Below are positions 47,444 through 55,885 of a stretch of 64,000 bases of DNA, piece after piece. The notes below the pieces were generated by a model. The model was not told where the DNA came from. It ran no database searches and saw nothing but the letters and a program-made list of their open reading frames with translations. Both the position numbers and the translations under genes were made by a program. How positions within the stretch are numbered: position 1 is the stretch's first letter; the number at the start of each line of letters is the position of its first letter. This DNA comes from Paracoccaceae bacterium (GTDB lineage Bacteria; Pseudomonadota; Alphaproteobacteria; Rhodobacterales; Rhodobacteraceae): the NCBI GenBank assembly GCA_024742835.1, contig JANSXS010000065.1, forward strand, positions 22,968 through 86,967, given 5' to 3'.

Positions 47444-47941
47444 ATGCGCCTCGTCAAGTATCTGTGCCTTGTTCTGTCGCTTGCGCTGGCGACGGGATGC
47501 GGATCGAAATTCAAAACCTATCATGGGCCAGAGGTCACCCGCGTGCTCGTCTACAAGGGCGACCGCAGGATGCATCTTTTGCATCATGATCGGGTGCTCA
47601 AATCCTACCGGATCGACCTTGGTTTTGCGGCCGAAGGGCCCAAGCAGTTCGAAGGGGATGGAAAAACGCCCGAAGGCGATTATTTCATCGACCGCCGCAA
47701 TCCTGCCAGCGCTTTTCACTTGTCCATCGGCATTTCCTATCCGAACGCCGAGGATATCGCCCGCGCGCGCGCCGCCGGCAAGAAACCCGGCGGCGATATT
47801 TTCATCCATGGACGGCCAAACCGGAAAAAACGGGGAAACGGGCGTGATTGGACAGCCGGGTGTATCGCGGTCACGGATCGCCAGATGGAAGATATCTATG
47901 CGATGGTCAGGGACGGTACACCGATCACGATCTTCCCGTGA
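47444..47941 (+). CDS. Lipoprotein L,D-transpeptidase (YkuD domain)
   Basis: A 165-residue protein with a lipoprotein signal: YLCLVLSLALATGC, lipobox cysteine C19. The YkuD catalytic motif is HG-x-AGC: H122-G123 in DIFIHGRPN and C140 in WTAGCIAVTD. L,D-transpeptidases make 3-3 peptidoglycan cross-links or attach proteins to the wall. The start at 47444 gives a full signal peptide and comes right after the nested repeat. The neighbouring CAP-domain lipoprotein converges on it with a 9-bp gap, and a second L,D-transpeptidase follows. Confidence 0.92.
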   Translation: MRLVKYLCLVLSLALATGCGSKFKTYHGPEVTRVLVYKGDRRMHLLHHDRVLKSYRIDLGFAAEGPKQFEGDGKTPEGDYFIDRRNPASAFHLSIGISYPNAEDIARARAAGKKPGGDIFIHGRPNRKKRGNGRDWTAGCIAVTDRQMEDIYAMVRDGTPITIFP

Positions 47942-47950
47942 CCGGACGTG

Positions 47951-48469
47951 TCATTTACCCATGACCAAGGTCCACCACAGCTTGCCATTGTCCTCCTGAA
48001 GCCAGGCAAAGCCCATGTCGCGGGCATCGGGGGCCATGATGACCTCGCGCGTGGCGGGTTCTCGCATCCAGGCGGCCAGTGTTTCCAGCTCTGTTTCGTA
48101 GGTTTCCGAAATTGCCTCGCCGACCAGAGCGCCCGTGTATCCAACCCGACGAACCCGGTCGATCGGAGAGGACCCATCAGACCCGAAATGCCACGGCCGG
48201 TTCTGCACCGACATGTCGCGTGAATGGGTCGCTGCCGCGGCATTCAGCTGTGCGTTCAGCTTTACAGGCTGGGTGCCCTCTGCCTGACGCAGGGTGTTGA
48301 CCGAGTCGAGCATCCGGAACTGGATGCGGGCGGTATCACCGTCGCGTATCCGGTAGACCTTGGGCAGTGGCTTGCCATCAGACCCAAGTTGCGGCTGCGA
48401 CGGTGGTGGCGCGGCACAGGCTGACAACAGGACAAGGGCCGAAAAAAGCAGGCTGAAGATGCGTGTCAT
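47951..48469 (-). CDS. CAP (SCP/PR1) domain lipoprotein
   Basis: A 172-residue protein with lipobox LLSAC (C18) and a CAP domain: LNTLRQAEG-like VNTLRQAEGTQPVKLNAQLNAAAATHSRDM, then NRPWHFGSDGSSPIDRVRRVGYTGALVGEAI and DARDMGFAWLQEDNGKLWWTLV. The His and Glu positions of the CAP cavity are present (H in ATHS, E in GEAI). Function in bacteria is largely unknown. It sits between two YkuD transpeptidase genes, hinting at a periplasmic or outer-membrane role. The start at 48469 is the only one that gives the signal peptide. Confidence 0.88.
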   Translation of the reverse strand: MTRIFSLLFSALVLLSACAAPPPSQPQLGSDGKPLPKVYRIRDGDTARIQFRMLDSVNTLRQAEGTQPVKLNAQLNAAAATHSRDMSVQNRPWHFGSDGSSPIDRVRRVGYTGALVGEAISETYETELETLAAWMREPATREVIMAPDARDMGFAWLQEDNGKLWWTLVMGK

Positions 48470-48639
48470 ATGGGTCCGCCAGACATTATATTGCAGTATC
48501 TTTCCGTTTACCGCCCTAGCGTGACGATTCAAACCCACATGCGTGCATCCTTGCCCAATGATACGGGTTTGAATTGCGACTGAGGCTTTCGCGCCATATG
48601 ATCTCAGTGGAATTCACGGCCCCCATACGGAGAATGACC

Positions 48640-49245
48640 ATGGCAAAGGTAAGCAAAACGGTGAGCCGCCGTGTCTTTCTGGCTGGTAGCGCGGCGTCGA
48701 TCGGTTTTCCCGCAGTGGCGCAGAATGCCAATGTCAACGGCGCTGATACGGTGGAAATTGAAAGGGACGTGACGGAAACGGTCCGCCGCAACATTTCCAG
48801 CTTTCGGTCGTTGGACTGGCGCCCGTATTTCTCTGACCTGAACAACGGTGCCGTACTCGTTGATATTTCCTCTCGTGCGCTGCATTTCTGGGGCGAGGAT
48901 GGCCAGACTTACAAACTGTACCCGTCCAGCGTGCCCCTGACAGAGGATCTGACGCGGCGCGGGCGTACCCGTGTGATCCGCAAGGTTGTCGGCCCCGACT
49001 GGCGCCCGACGCCCGCGATGCTCAAGCGGAATCCCGATTGGCCTCCTTATGTGCCGCCCGGTCCGGACAACCCGCTTGGCACCCATGCGCTTTACCTAAG
49101 CTGGACCTATTACCGCATCCATGGCACCCACGATACGCGCAAGATCGGGCGACGGTCCTCGAACGGTTGCATTGGGCTTTATAACGAACATATAGAAGAG
49201 CTTTTCGCCCTGACGAAAGTGGGCACTCAGGTGTTGCTTATTTGA
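48640..49245 (+). CDS. Tat-exported L,D-transpeptidase (YkuD domain)
   Basis: A 201-residue protein. Its N-terminus is a likely twin-arginine signal, SRRVFLAGSAASIGFPAVAQ (R10-R11), predicting folded export to the periplasm. The YkuD active site is H161-G162 in YYRIHGTHDT and C177 in SSNGCIGLYN. It is larger than the lipoprotein paralog upstream and shares little outside the motif. ATG 48640 lies 7 nt after ACGGAG; ATG 48634 is an alternative. Substrate cross-link versus protein-attachment activity is not decidable here. Confidence 0.9.
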   Translation: MAKVSKTVSRRVFLAGSAASIGFPAVAQNANVNGADTVEIERDVTETVRRNISSFRSLDWRPYFSDLNNGAVLVDISSRALHFWGEDGQTYKLYPSSVPLTEDLTRRGRTRVIRKVVGPDWRPTPAMLKRNPDWPPYVPPGPDNPLGTHALYLSWTYYRIHGTHDTRKIGRRSSNGCIGLYNEHIEELFALTKVGTQVLLI

Positions 49246-49383
49246 CGAAACAAGGCCCGTTTCTGCAATGCGGCCAGCAAGATGCGTTTGCAATCGCGCT
49301 TTTTGCTGCTTAGACGATCTCACGAGGTAAGTCTTGGGTGCTTGCCGTCTTTCATGGCGGTAAGCCTACATCTGGAGGATAAT

Positions 49384-49572
49384 ATGAAGAAACTCGTTCT
49401 CGCCGCTGCGTTCTCGGCTGCTGCAACTGCTGGCTTTGCCGGCAACATGGAAGAGCCCGTAATGGAGGCACCCGTCGTCGTCGAAGAAGCCAACGCAAGC
49501 TCGTCTGCTGCTGGCATCTGGGTGCCGCTGGTTCTGCTCGCCATCGTTGCGGCTGTTGTTGCAGCTGACTAA
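49384..49572 (+). CDS. Small secreted or membrane peptide
   Basis: A 62-residue protein with an N-terminal signal-like segment (KKLVLAAAFSAAATAGFA), a short acidic middle part (NMEEPVMEAPVVVEEA), and a C-terminal hydrophobic helix (GIWVPLVLLAIVAAVVAAD). GGAGGA at 49374-49379 precedes the ATG at 49384 with 4-nt spacing, so translation is plausible. I do not recognise the family. A leader hairpin (GCTTGCCG 49340-49347, CGGTAAGC 49358-49365) precedes it, and a hairpin plus a terminator follow it, so it appears to be an independent, well-bounded transcription unit. Confidence 0.68.
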   Translation: MKKLVLAAAFSAAATAGFAGNMEEPVMEAPVVVEEANASSSAAGIWVPLVLLAIVAAVVAAD

Positions 49573-49579
49573 GGCATTA

Positions 49580-49601
49580 GCCAAACGCTCAGGCGTTTGG
49601 C
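49580..49601 (+). terminator. Hairpin downstream of the small peptide gene
   Basis: GCCAAACGC (49580-49588), loop TCAG, GCGTTTGGC (49593-49601): a perfect 9-bp stem 8 bp after the stop codon. No T-tract follows directly, so it may protect the mRNA 3' end while the next hairpin terminates. Confidence 0.5.
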
Positions 49602-49615
49602 GATTTGAACACACG

Positions 49616-49644
49616 AAAAAGGCAGCGGTTTCCGCTGCCTTTTT
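49616..49644. terminator. Bidirectional terminator between the small peptide gene and hemH
   Basis: AAAAAGGCAGCGG (49616-49628), loop TTT, CCGCTGCC (49632-49639), then TTTTT (49640-49644). The A-run and T-run flank an 8-bp GC-rich stem, so it can terminate both strands. Confidence 0.9.
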
Positions 49645-49682
49645 CAGTTTGTCCAAGCAAACTAGCCTGACTGATTTTGCAC

Positions 49683-50747
49683 TCAGTCGACCCACCCTTT
49701 CAGGTTGGTTTCGATGATCTGCGTCAGCGCCTTGATATGCGGGGCGCTGTCGTTAAGGCATGGGATATACAGGAATTCTTCGCCGCCCGCTTCCTCGAAA
49801 CTTTCCTTGATCTCTTCGTTGATCTCCTCAAGCGTCTCGATGCAATCGGCGGAAAACGCGGGCGCCATTACGGCGATCTTCTTTTTGCCTTCTTCGGCCA
49901 GCTTGGCCACATGCTCTACCGTGTAGGGGCGCAGCCATTCCTCGGGGCCGAACACCGACTGGAATGTCGTGGTGATCTGAGTGTCGTCCCAACCCAGCCG
50001 CTCTTTCAGCAGGCGCGTCGTCTTTTGGCACTGACAGTGATAGGGGTCGCCCTGCTTGAGATAGCGTTGCGGCATCCCGTGATAGGACACGACCAGGATC
50101 TCGGGCCGGTCCTCTTCCTTGGCATAGGCTTCTTCCACCGACTGGGCGAGCGCCTCGATATATTCGGGATTCTGGAAATAAGGCTCCACCGTGCGGGCCG
50201 TCGGCTGCCATGTTTCGTCCATCAATGCACGAAAGAATTGATCATTCGCAGTGGCAGACGTTGCGCCCGCGTAATGCGGATAAAGCGGAAAGAACAGGAT
50301 CCGGGTGCAACCGGCTTCTGTCATCTCGCGGACCTTGGACTTGGTCGAGGGATTGCCGTAGCGCATACAGAAATCCACCATAAGATCGTCACCATGCCGG
50401 GCCTGAAGCTCTGCCGCCAGCTTTTCGGTCTGGTCGCGGGTGATGGTCATCAGGGGGCTTTCGCCCTTTTCTTCGTTCCAGATGGATTTGTACGCTTCGC
50501 CGCTGGTAAAGGGACGCTTGGTCAGGATGACAAGCTGCAAAAGCGGCTGCCACAGCCACGGCGAATAGTCGATCACGCGGCGATCCGACAGGAATTCATT
50601 GAGATACCGACGCATCGGCCAGTAGGAATGATCGTCCGGCGTGCCAAGATTGGCGAGAAGAACGCCTGTTTTCGCCTTGGGAATCGCGGGGTGATCGCTC
50701 GGCGCGTGAACGGGGCAGGTCGCTATCTTGTCTTGCGCATCGAACAT
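49683..50747 (-). CDS. hemH: Ferrochelatase
   Basis: A 354-residue enzyme inserting Fe2+ into protoporphyrin IX. GVLLANLGTPD opens the domain. VVSYHGMPQRY contains the active-site histidine, TTFQSVFGPEEWLRPYT the conserved glutamate region, and PAFSADCIETLEEI a further family block. Several cysteines cluster near the C-terminus (SADC, PCLNDS), as in ferrochelatases with an iron-sulfur cluster, but the pattern was not verified. With hemJ (22 kb) and hemW (29 kb), the window holds three haem genes. Convergent with the small peptide gene across a shared terminator. Confidence 0.95.
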   Translation of the reverse strand: MFDAQDKIATCPVHAPSDHPAIPKAKTGVLLANLGTPDDHSYWPMRRYLNEFLSDRRVIDYSPWLWQPLLQLVILTKRPFTSGEAYKSIWNEEKGESPLMTITRDQTEKLAAELQARHGDDLMVDFCMRYGNPSTKSKVREMTEAGCTRILFFPLYPHYAGATSATANDQFFRALMDETWQPTARTVEPYFQNPEYIEALAQSVEEAYAKEEDRPEILVVSYHGMPQRYLKQGDPYHCQCQKTTRLLKERLGWDDTQITTTFQSVFGPEEWLRPYTVEHVAKLAEEGKKKIAVMAPAFSADCIETLEEINEEIKESFEEAGGEEFLYIPCLNDSAPHIKALTQIIETNLKGWVD

Positions 50748-50807
50748 GACGGATCGCTCTTCGTTGTTTTTCTGATCACGCAGGACATAAAGGCTTCGGC
50801 AAGATCG

Positions 50808-51623
50808 TCAATCTTTGAGCGTCGATTCCCGCGTCCCAAGCGCCTCTGCGAGACGTGTTGCCGCAGATCCGGGCCGAAGTGGCTGAGGCTGGCTGTCCGC
50901 CGGGGACCATCCGGTGAGGGTAATGAACTCGAATGACGCCGGTACGCGGCCCAGAGAATCACCGTGGGTCTGCACGTAAAGATTGCAAGCGCGCATCAAA
51001 ACGTCCCGCCGCATGAAATTGCGGGGCCGCGCGGCCAACGCGCTGGTTTCTCCCATCGCGCGCAAATCCCGCATCAGGCGCAGGGGATCGCCATAAGAGG
51101 CGGTCAACGTGAAACTGTCCGCCACCGGAAGCGCGAATCCCGCACGTTGCAACAACCCGCCCAGATCGCGGATTTCGCCCATTGGTGCCACGCGTGGGCT
51201 TAGCCCGCCGCGCAGATCCGATTCCGCCTGCGCCAACGCGCTGCGCAGCTCATGCAGGGTCTGACCGCCGAAAAAGACACCAAGGAAAAGCCCATCGGGC
51301 TTCAGCGCGCGCCGCGCCTGTATCAGTTGTCCAACCGGGTCATCGGCCCAGTGAAGGCAAAGCGCGTGGATCACCAGATCATGCGCGCCTTCTACGGCGT
51401 TCAGGGTTTCCTCGTCCCCGATATGCACAGCATCGTCAAAGCGGCTCTGCCACAGGCGGGGAAAACCGCTGATGATCAGCGGCGCGTTAAAGGATTTGTT
51501 AACCATAGAGAGCCGATCCTCGACCTCGTCGATGGCGGCATGGTGCAGAAACAGATCTGCCATGTCCCCGGCGCGGCGGCGGTTTCGCATCAGGGCGGGT
51601 CTGTCGGTCAGGCTACGAGACAT
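50808..51623 (-). CDS. SAM-dependent methyltransferase, NDUFAF5/BioC-like
   Basis: A 271-residue class I methyltransferase-like protein. RLSMVNKSFNAPLIISG and HALCLHWADDPVGQLIQARRALKPDGLFLGVFFGGQTLHELRSALAQAE closely resemble the bacterial relatives of mitochondrial complex I assembly factor NDUFAF5. The canonical glycine-rich SAM loop is poorly conserved, as in that group. The mitochondrial protein hydroxylates NDUFS7; the bacterial role is not established. The start at 51623 is 15 bp from the divergent comF start, so both promoters must overlap the opposite coding region or one start is wrong. Confidence 0.8.
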   Translation of the reverse strand: MSRSLTDRPALMRNRRRAGDMADLFLHHAAIDEVEDRLSMVNKSFNAPLIISGFPRLWQSRFDDAVHIGDEETLNAVEGAHDLVIHALCLHWADDPVGQLIQARRALKPDGLFLGVFFGGQTLHELRSALAQAESDLRGGLSPRVAPMGEIRDLGGLLQRAGFALPVADSFTLTASYGDPLRLMRDLRAMGETSALAARPRNFMRRDVLMRACNLYVQTHGDSLGRVPASFEFITLTGWSPADSQPQPLRPGSAATRLAEALGTRESTLKD

Positions 51624-51638
51624 GCGGGAACAGATAGA

Positions 51639-52370
51639 ATGCCTCACCCGGCAATTCAAACGGTGATACATGTCATTTACCCGCCGCGCTGCACGCTTTG
51701 CGGTGGCCTCGTGGCAAGCGATCATGCGCTTTGCGGTCCGTGCTGGCGTGATACGCCGGTGATAACGGGTCTGGTTTGCGATGCTTGCGGCGTGCCCCTG
51801 CCCGGCGAGCATGGTGGCAGTGCCGAACATTGCGACGCCTGTCTTGCCTACGCCAGGCCCTGGGCCCATGGGCGCGCCGCGCTGCTTTACCGTGACAATG
51901 GCCGCCGCCTGGTGTTGGCGTTGAAATATGGCGACCGACACGAAATCGTGCATCTTGCAAGCCGCTGGATGGCGCAGTCAGCCCGCCCGTTGCTGACCGA
52001 AAACACCCTGATCGTGCCTGTGCCGCTCCACCGGCTGCGGCTGTTGCGCCGGCGCTTCAACCAATCGGCGCTTTTGGCGCAGGGCCTTGCCCGGCGGACG
52101 GGCCACGCCACCTGCCCTGATCTGCTTTTGCGGCACAAATCCACGCCGAAACTGGATGGGATGGGCGCGCAGACGCGCTTTGCCACACTGGATAGCACCA
52201 TTTGCGTGCATCCGCGTCGTGCGCATCTTTTGCAGGACCGCGACGTTTTGCTGATCGACGATGTGATGACATCAGGTGCCACGCTGTCGGCGTGTACACA
52301 GGCCTGTCATGCGGCTGGCGCGGCTCGGGTTTGTATACTGACACTGGCGCGTGTCGCCCGAGATGCCTAA
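51639..52370 (+). CDS. comF: ComF-family phosphoribosyltransferase-like protein
   Basis: A 243-residue protein with an N-terminal double zinc-finger pattern (CTLCGG, CGPCW, CDACGVPL, HCDACL) and a C-terminal PRTase fold: VPVPLHRLRLLRRRFNQSALLAQ, and the PRPP-binding motif DVLLIDDVMTSGATLSAC. In competent bacteria ComF takes part in DNA uptake; in other bacteria its role is unclear. Start at 51639, divergent from the methyltransferase gene; the glutaredoxin gene follows 31 bp downstream. Confidence 0.9.
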   Translation: MPHPAIQTVIHVIYPPRCTLCGGLVASDHALCGPCWRDTPVITGLVCDACGVPLPGEHGGSAEHCDACLAYARPWAHGRAALLYRDNGRRLVLALKYGDRHEIVHLASRWMAQSARPLLTENTLIVPVPLHRLRLLRRRFNQSALLAQGLARRTGHATCPDLLLRHKSTPKLDGMGAQTRFATLDSTICVHPRRAHLLQDRDVLLIDDVMTSGATLSACTQACHAAGAARVCILTLARVARDA

Positions 52371-52401
52371 ATAGGCTGGAAACGGCCAAAAGGTGTTTCA
52401 T

Positions 52402-52656
52402 ATGACTGTCGAAATCTACTCCTCCCCGCTGTGTGGCTTTTGCCATGCCGCAAAGCGCCTGCTGTCTCAAAAGGGCGTCAGCTTTTCTGAAATCGACGTG
52501 CTGGTCGATCCGGCGCGCAAGCCCGAGATGATCGAGCGCGCCAATGGCCAGCGCACGGTGCCGCAGATCTTTATCGACGGCACCCATGTGGGTGGGTGTG
52601 ACGAGCTTTATGCGCTCGAGCGCGACGGCAAGCTGGACGCCATGCTATCAGCATGA
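52402..52656 (+). CDS. grxC: Glutaredoxin 3
   Basis: An 84-residue glutaredoxin with the dithiol active site CGFC (C11, C14), the TVPQIFIDGTHVGG cis-proline and glycine-turn region, and glutathione-binding GCDELYALE. It reduces disulfides and mixed disulfides with glutathione. ATG 52402 is preferred over GTG 52393. The start is preceded by AAAAGG with 8-nt spacing. The stop overlaps the nitrilase gene by 4 bp. Confidence 0.95.
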   Translation: MTVEIYSSPLCGFCHAAKRLLSQKGVSFSEIDVLVDPARKPEMIERANGQRTVPQIFIDGTHVGGCDELYALERDGKLDAMLSA

Positions 52657-53474
52657 AAGCGGGCCTGATCCAGCTCAACAGCGGCGACGATCCCACGGCC
52701 AACCTGCCAGTCACCCTTGATCTGATACGGCAGGCGGCGGGCAAGGGGGCTGATATCGTCCTGACACCCGAGGTGACGAACTGCGTCTCGGCCAGCCGCG
52801 CGCATCAGATCTCGGTGCTGCAACATCAGGACGATGACATCACCCTCGCGGCCCTGCGGCAAGAGGCCGGGGCGCTGGGCATCTGGCTTTTGATCGGGTC
52901 GCTCGCGCTGAAAACGGACGATCCCGACGGGCGCTTTGCCAATCGCTCTTTCCTGATCGACCCGTCGGGCGGCATCGCCGCATGGTATGACAAGATCCAC
53001 ATGTTCGATGTCACCGTGTCTGACACCGAAAGCTACCGCGAATCAGCCGGGTATCGCCCAGGCGACCGCGCGGTGCTTTGCCCGACACCCCTGGGCCGGA
53101 TCGGGCTGACCATCTGCTACGACATCCGCTTTCCCGCCCTTTACCGGACATTGGCACAGGCGGGGGCCGAGATCCTGACGGTTCCATCCGCATTTTCGCC
53201 TGTCACCGGCGCGGCGCATTGGCAAAGCCTGTTGCGGGCCCGTGCGATCGAGACGGGGTGCTATGTTCTGGCCCCTGCGCAAACCGGCATCCATGCTGCA
53301 TCGCAGGGCAAATCCCGCGAAACCCACGGGCATAGCCTTGCCGTTGGGCCATGGGGCGACCTATTGGCAGATGCGGGAACGGCACCGGGTGTGGTAGTGG
53401 TTGACGTGGCGCGTGATCAGGTCATCGAGGCGCGTCGCCGTATTCCGTCCCTGAATGCCCGGAGGCCCTATTAA
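52653..53474 (+). CDS. Nitrilase-superfamily amidohydrolase (Nit1-like)
   Basis: A 273-residue C-N hydrolase with the catalytic triad E40 (LTPEVTN), K114 (WYDKIHMFD) and C155 (TICYDIRFP). The pattern DKIHMFDV and the overall length fit the Nit1 branch, which hydrolyses deaminated glutathione. The overlap with grxC strengthens a link to glutathione metabolism. An alternative is another omega-amidase of the same superfamily. A MarR-type regulator follows 8 bp downstream. Confidence 0.9.
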   Translation: MKAGLIQLNSGDDPTANLPVTLDLIRQAAGKGADIVLTPEVTNCVSASRAHQISVLQHQDDDITLAALRQEAGALGIWLLIGSLALKTDDPDGRFANRSFLIDPSGGIAAWYDKIHMFDVTVSDTESYRESAGYRPGDRAVLCPTPLGRIGLTICYDIRFPALYRTLAQAGAEILTVPSAFSPVTGAAHWQSLLRARAIETGCYVLAPAQTGIHAASQGKSRETHGHSLAVGPWGDLLADAGTAPGVVVVDVARDQVIEARRRIPSLNARRPY

Positions 53475-53482
53475 GACCCGTC

Positions 53483-53929
53483 ATGACGGATAATTCCATC
53501 CACTCTCTCGCGGTCACGTTCTTCAGTGAAATCCTGACAACAGAGCAACTGATCCGCGCCAAGCTAAGCAAGGTACTGCCCAAGGGCATGGAAATTTCGC
53601 ATTTTTCCGTGCTCAATCACCTTGCGCGTGTCGCCGATGAACGCAGCCCGGCGCAGCTTGCCCGCAGTTTTCATGTCACGCGTGGCGCGATGACCAACAC
53701 GCTCAACAAACTGGAATGGGCGGGCTATGTGCATATCCGTCCCGATTGGGACGATGCCCGCCGCAAGATGGTCGCGATCAGTCCCGCGGGGCTGCGTGCG
53801 CGGGATGCCGCGATATCGGCCATCACGCCGGTGATCGGTGACATGGTGTCTGACCTTGGCGACGAGAAATTCCGCGCCACGCTGCCTGTCCTGCGCGAAT
53901 TGCGCCTCAAACTTGAGGAGGGGGCGTAG
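53483..53929 (+). CDS. MarR-family transcriptional regulator
   Basis: A 148-residue winged-helix regulator. ISHFSVLNHLARVADERSPAQLARSFHVTRGAMTNTLNKLEWAGYVHIRPDWDDARRKMVAISPAG spans the recognition helix and the MarR wing. The D-x-R-x-K pattern in the wing is canonical. It is the last gene in the comF-grxC-nit-marR run; its ligand and targets are unknown. It is convergent with ubiG (3-bp gap). Confidence 0.9.
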   Translation: MTDNSIHSLAVTFFSEILTTEQLIRAKLSKVLPKGMEISHFSVLNHLARVADERSPAQLARSFHVTRGAMTNTLNKLEWAGYVHIRPDWDDARRKMVAISPAGLRARDAAISAITPVIGDMVSDLGDEKFRATLPVLRELRLKLEEGA

Positions 53930-53932
53930 TCG

Positions 53933-54679
53933 TCAAGCGGGCTTCAGGCTGGCTGTGACGTAATTCACGCTCAGGTCACGGTCCGACAGCGACCACGCCC
54001 ATCTGACCGGATGAAACACAAAGCCTTTCTTGTCCACCGGGGTCAAACCGGCTTGCTGCAACAGCGTATAAAGCTCGTCCGGCGTGATGAATTTGCGCCA
54101 GTCATGGGTGCCTTTGGGAAGCCACCGCATGACATGCTCTGCCCCCACGATCGCCACGGCATAGCTTTTGGGATTGCGGTTGATCGTCGAACACAGGTGA
54201 AGTCCGCCGGGCTTCAATAGCTGTCGGCACGCGGTAAGAAAGGCCAGCGGATCGGCCACATGCTCTACCACTTCCATGTTCAGCACCACGTCGAACTGCT
54301 CTCCGGCTTCGGCCAATGCTTCGGCGCTGGTATGACGATAATCTATCGTCAGCCCCGATTGCGCGGCATGGATCTGCGCGACCGGGATATTGCCCGCCGC
54401 GGCATCCGCGCCGACCACATCCGCCCCAAGCCGTGCCATCGGCTCGCTCAACAGGCCCCCGCCACAGCCGATATCCAGAATGCGCAGGCCCGCAAAGGGA
54501 CTATCCTGCCCCAGATCCCGGTCGAACTCTGCGGCGATCTGTCCCGTGATGTAATCCAGACGGCATGGGTTGAGCATGTGAAGCGGCTTGAACTTGCCCT
54601 GAGGATCCCACCATTCGGCGGCCATTGCCTCGAATTTGGCGACCTCCTGGGCATCTATCGTGGTCTGACCGGGTTGCAT
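53933..54679 (-). CDS. ubiG: Ubiquinone biosynthesis O-methyltransferase
   Basis: A 248-residue SAM-dependent O-methyltransferase performing both O-methylation steps of ubiquinone synthesis. The family N-terminus [39 protein letters not shown] is followed by SAM motif [36 protein letters not shown] and [31 protein letters not shown] are UbiG hallmarks. ATG at 54679 is chosen because GGAG lies 6 nt upstream; two upstream ATGs (54691, 54706) lack this. It is divergent from the iminopeptidase gene. Confidence 0.95.
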   Translation of the reverse strand: MQPGQTTIDAQEVAKFEAMAAEWWDPQGKFKPLHMLNPCRLDYITGQIAAEFDRDLGQDSPFAGLRILDIGCGGGLLSEPMARLGADVVGADAAAGNIPVAQIHAAQSGLTIDYRHTSAEALAEAGEQFDVVLNMEVVEHVADPLAFLTACRQLLKPGGLHLCSTINRNPKSYAVAIVGAEHVMRWLPKGTHDWRKFITPDELYTLLQQAGLTPVDKKGFVFHPVRWAWSLSDRDLSVNYVTASLKPA

Positions 54680-54727
54680 TCTGCTCTCCATGTGCTCAAT
54701 TGCCATAATCACCCTATATAGGTCGGC

Positions 54728-55702
54728 ATGGATAAATTCTCGGGTCAGAAAAACGCAACGCAATTCCTATATCCCGCGCTCGAACCCTTCGATCGCAGGA
54801 TGATGGATGTTGGCGACGGGCACCAGATCTATGTCGAACAGTCTGGTGCCAGAGACGGGATTCCCGTCGTTGTCCTCCATGGTGGGCCGGGCGGCGGGTG
54901 CAGCCCCGCGATGCGCCGCTATTTCGACCCGCGTCATTACCGGATCATCCTGTTCGATCAGCGCGGCTGCGGGCGGTCCAAACCCCATGCCAGTGTCGAA
55001 CATAACACCACATGGCATCTGGTGGCGGATACCGAATGCATCCGCGAGGCGCTGGGCATCGACGCCTGGATCGTTTTCGGCGGAAGCTGGGGCGCAACAC
55101 TGGCGCTGGTCTATGCCCAAAGCCACCCCGAGCGGGTCAAGCACCTTGTGTTGCGCGGCGTCTTCACCATGACCAAGGCAGAGTTGGACTGGTTCTATGG
55201 CGGTGGCGCGGGCCGGTTCTGGCCGGAAACGTGGAAACGCTTTCAGGCGCTCGTGCCCGAAGACGAACGCGACGACATGATTGTCGCCTATCACAAGCGG
55301 CTCTTTTCCGGCGACCGCGCCGAGGAAGTGCGTTTCGCCAAAGCATGGAGCAGTTGGGAAAACGCGCTCGCAACGGTGCAATCGACCGGGCAGGGCGGTG
55401 ATAGCCCGGCGGAATATGCCCGCGCCTTTGCGCGGCTGGAAAACCACTATTTCCGGCATGGCGGATTTCTGGGTCAGGATGGGTATATCTATGACCACAT
55501 GCCGCGGATCGCCCATATCCCGGGCATCATCGTGCAGGGCCGCTACGACATGATCTGCCCGCCTGATTCGGCCTATCGCCTTGCGGGGCTCTGGCCGCGC
55601 GTCGATCTGCGTATCATCGGCATGGCGGGTCACGCGCTGTCGGAACCGGGTATCAGCGAAGAACTGGTGCGCGCGATGGACCGGATCGCAAGGCTTTACT
55701 GA
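54728..55702 (+). CDS. pip: Proline iminopeptidase
   Basis: A 324-residue alpha/beta-hydrolase that releases N-terminal proline. HGGPGGG (51-57) is the oxyanion motif, the nucleophile S120 lies in [10 protein letters not shown], and the acid and histidine are in [11 protein letters not shown] and [10 protein letters not shown]. The canonical FDQRGCGRS precedes the nucleophile. Length and order match the S33 family. The ATG at 54728 is 49 bp from the divergent ubiG start. No terminator occurs immediately after; the next structured sequence is in the rimP leader. Confidence 0.94.
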   Translation: MDKFSGQKNATQFLYPALEPFDRRMMDVGDGHQIYVEQSGARDGIPVVVLHGGPGGGCSPAMRRYFDPRHYRIILFDQRGCGRSKPHASVEHNTTWHLVADTECIREALGIDAWIVFGGSWGATLALVYAQSHPERVKHLVLRGVFTMTKAELDWFYGGGAGRFWPETWKRFQALVPEDERDDMIVAYHKRLFSGDRAEEVRFAKAWSSWENALATVQSTGQGGDSPAEYARAFARLENHYFRHGGFLGQDGYIYDHMPRIAHIPGIIVQGRYDMICPPDSAYRLAGLWPRVDLRIIGMAGHALSEPGISEELVRAMDRIARLY

Positions 55703-55781
55703 CAACAGACCACCGGGACCATGCGTTGCGGTTTCACCGCCATGCCCTGCTGTGCTTGGGGGCTTGCAGACTCATCCCATC

Positions 55782-55870
55782 GGGCGTATACGCCCAATCA
55801 ACAGCGGCGTCGCCGGGTTCACCCGACGGCTCCACCGGGAAATTCCAACGGGCCGCGCGCCCGTTTTTTT
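55782..55870 (+). promoter_or_regulatory. Structured rimP-nusA-infB leader with T-tailed hairpin
   Basis: The 183-bp gap between pip and rimP contains the palindrome GGGCGTATACGCCC (55782-55795), a small CGGGT/ACCCG stem (55814-55825) and a strong hairpin ACGGGC (55848-55853), loop CGCGC, GCCCGT (55859-55864), followed by T64-T70. The last ends only 15 nt before the rimP ATG. It may be the pip terminator, or an attenuator controlling this transcription-translation operon. Confidence 0.65.
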
Positions 55871-55885
55871 GTGCTTGAAAGACTC

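Noticed and set aside
49677..50936. 419-codon plus-strand frame antisense to hemH
   Set aside because: Antisense to a clear ferrochelatase, with no independent start signal and no family motifs.
54767..55705. 312-codon minus-strand frame antisense to the proline iminopeptidase gene
   Set aside because: Shadow of a well-supported gene.
55703..55850. tRNA gene upstream of rimP, as metY in E. coli
   Set aside because: A GGTTCACCC T-loop-like stretch and a CTCAT segment exist, but no acceptor, D or anticodon stems can be drawn.
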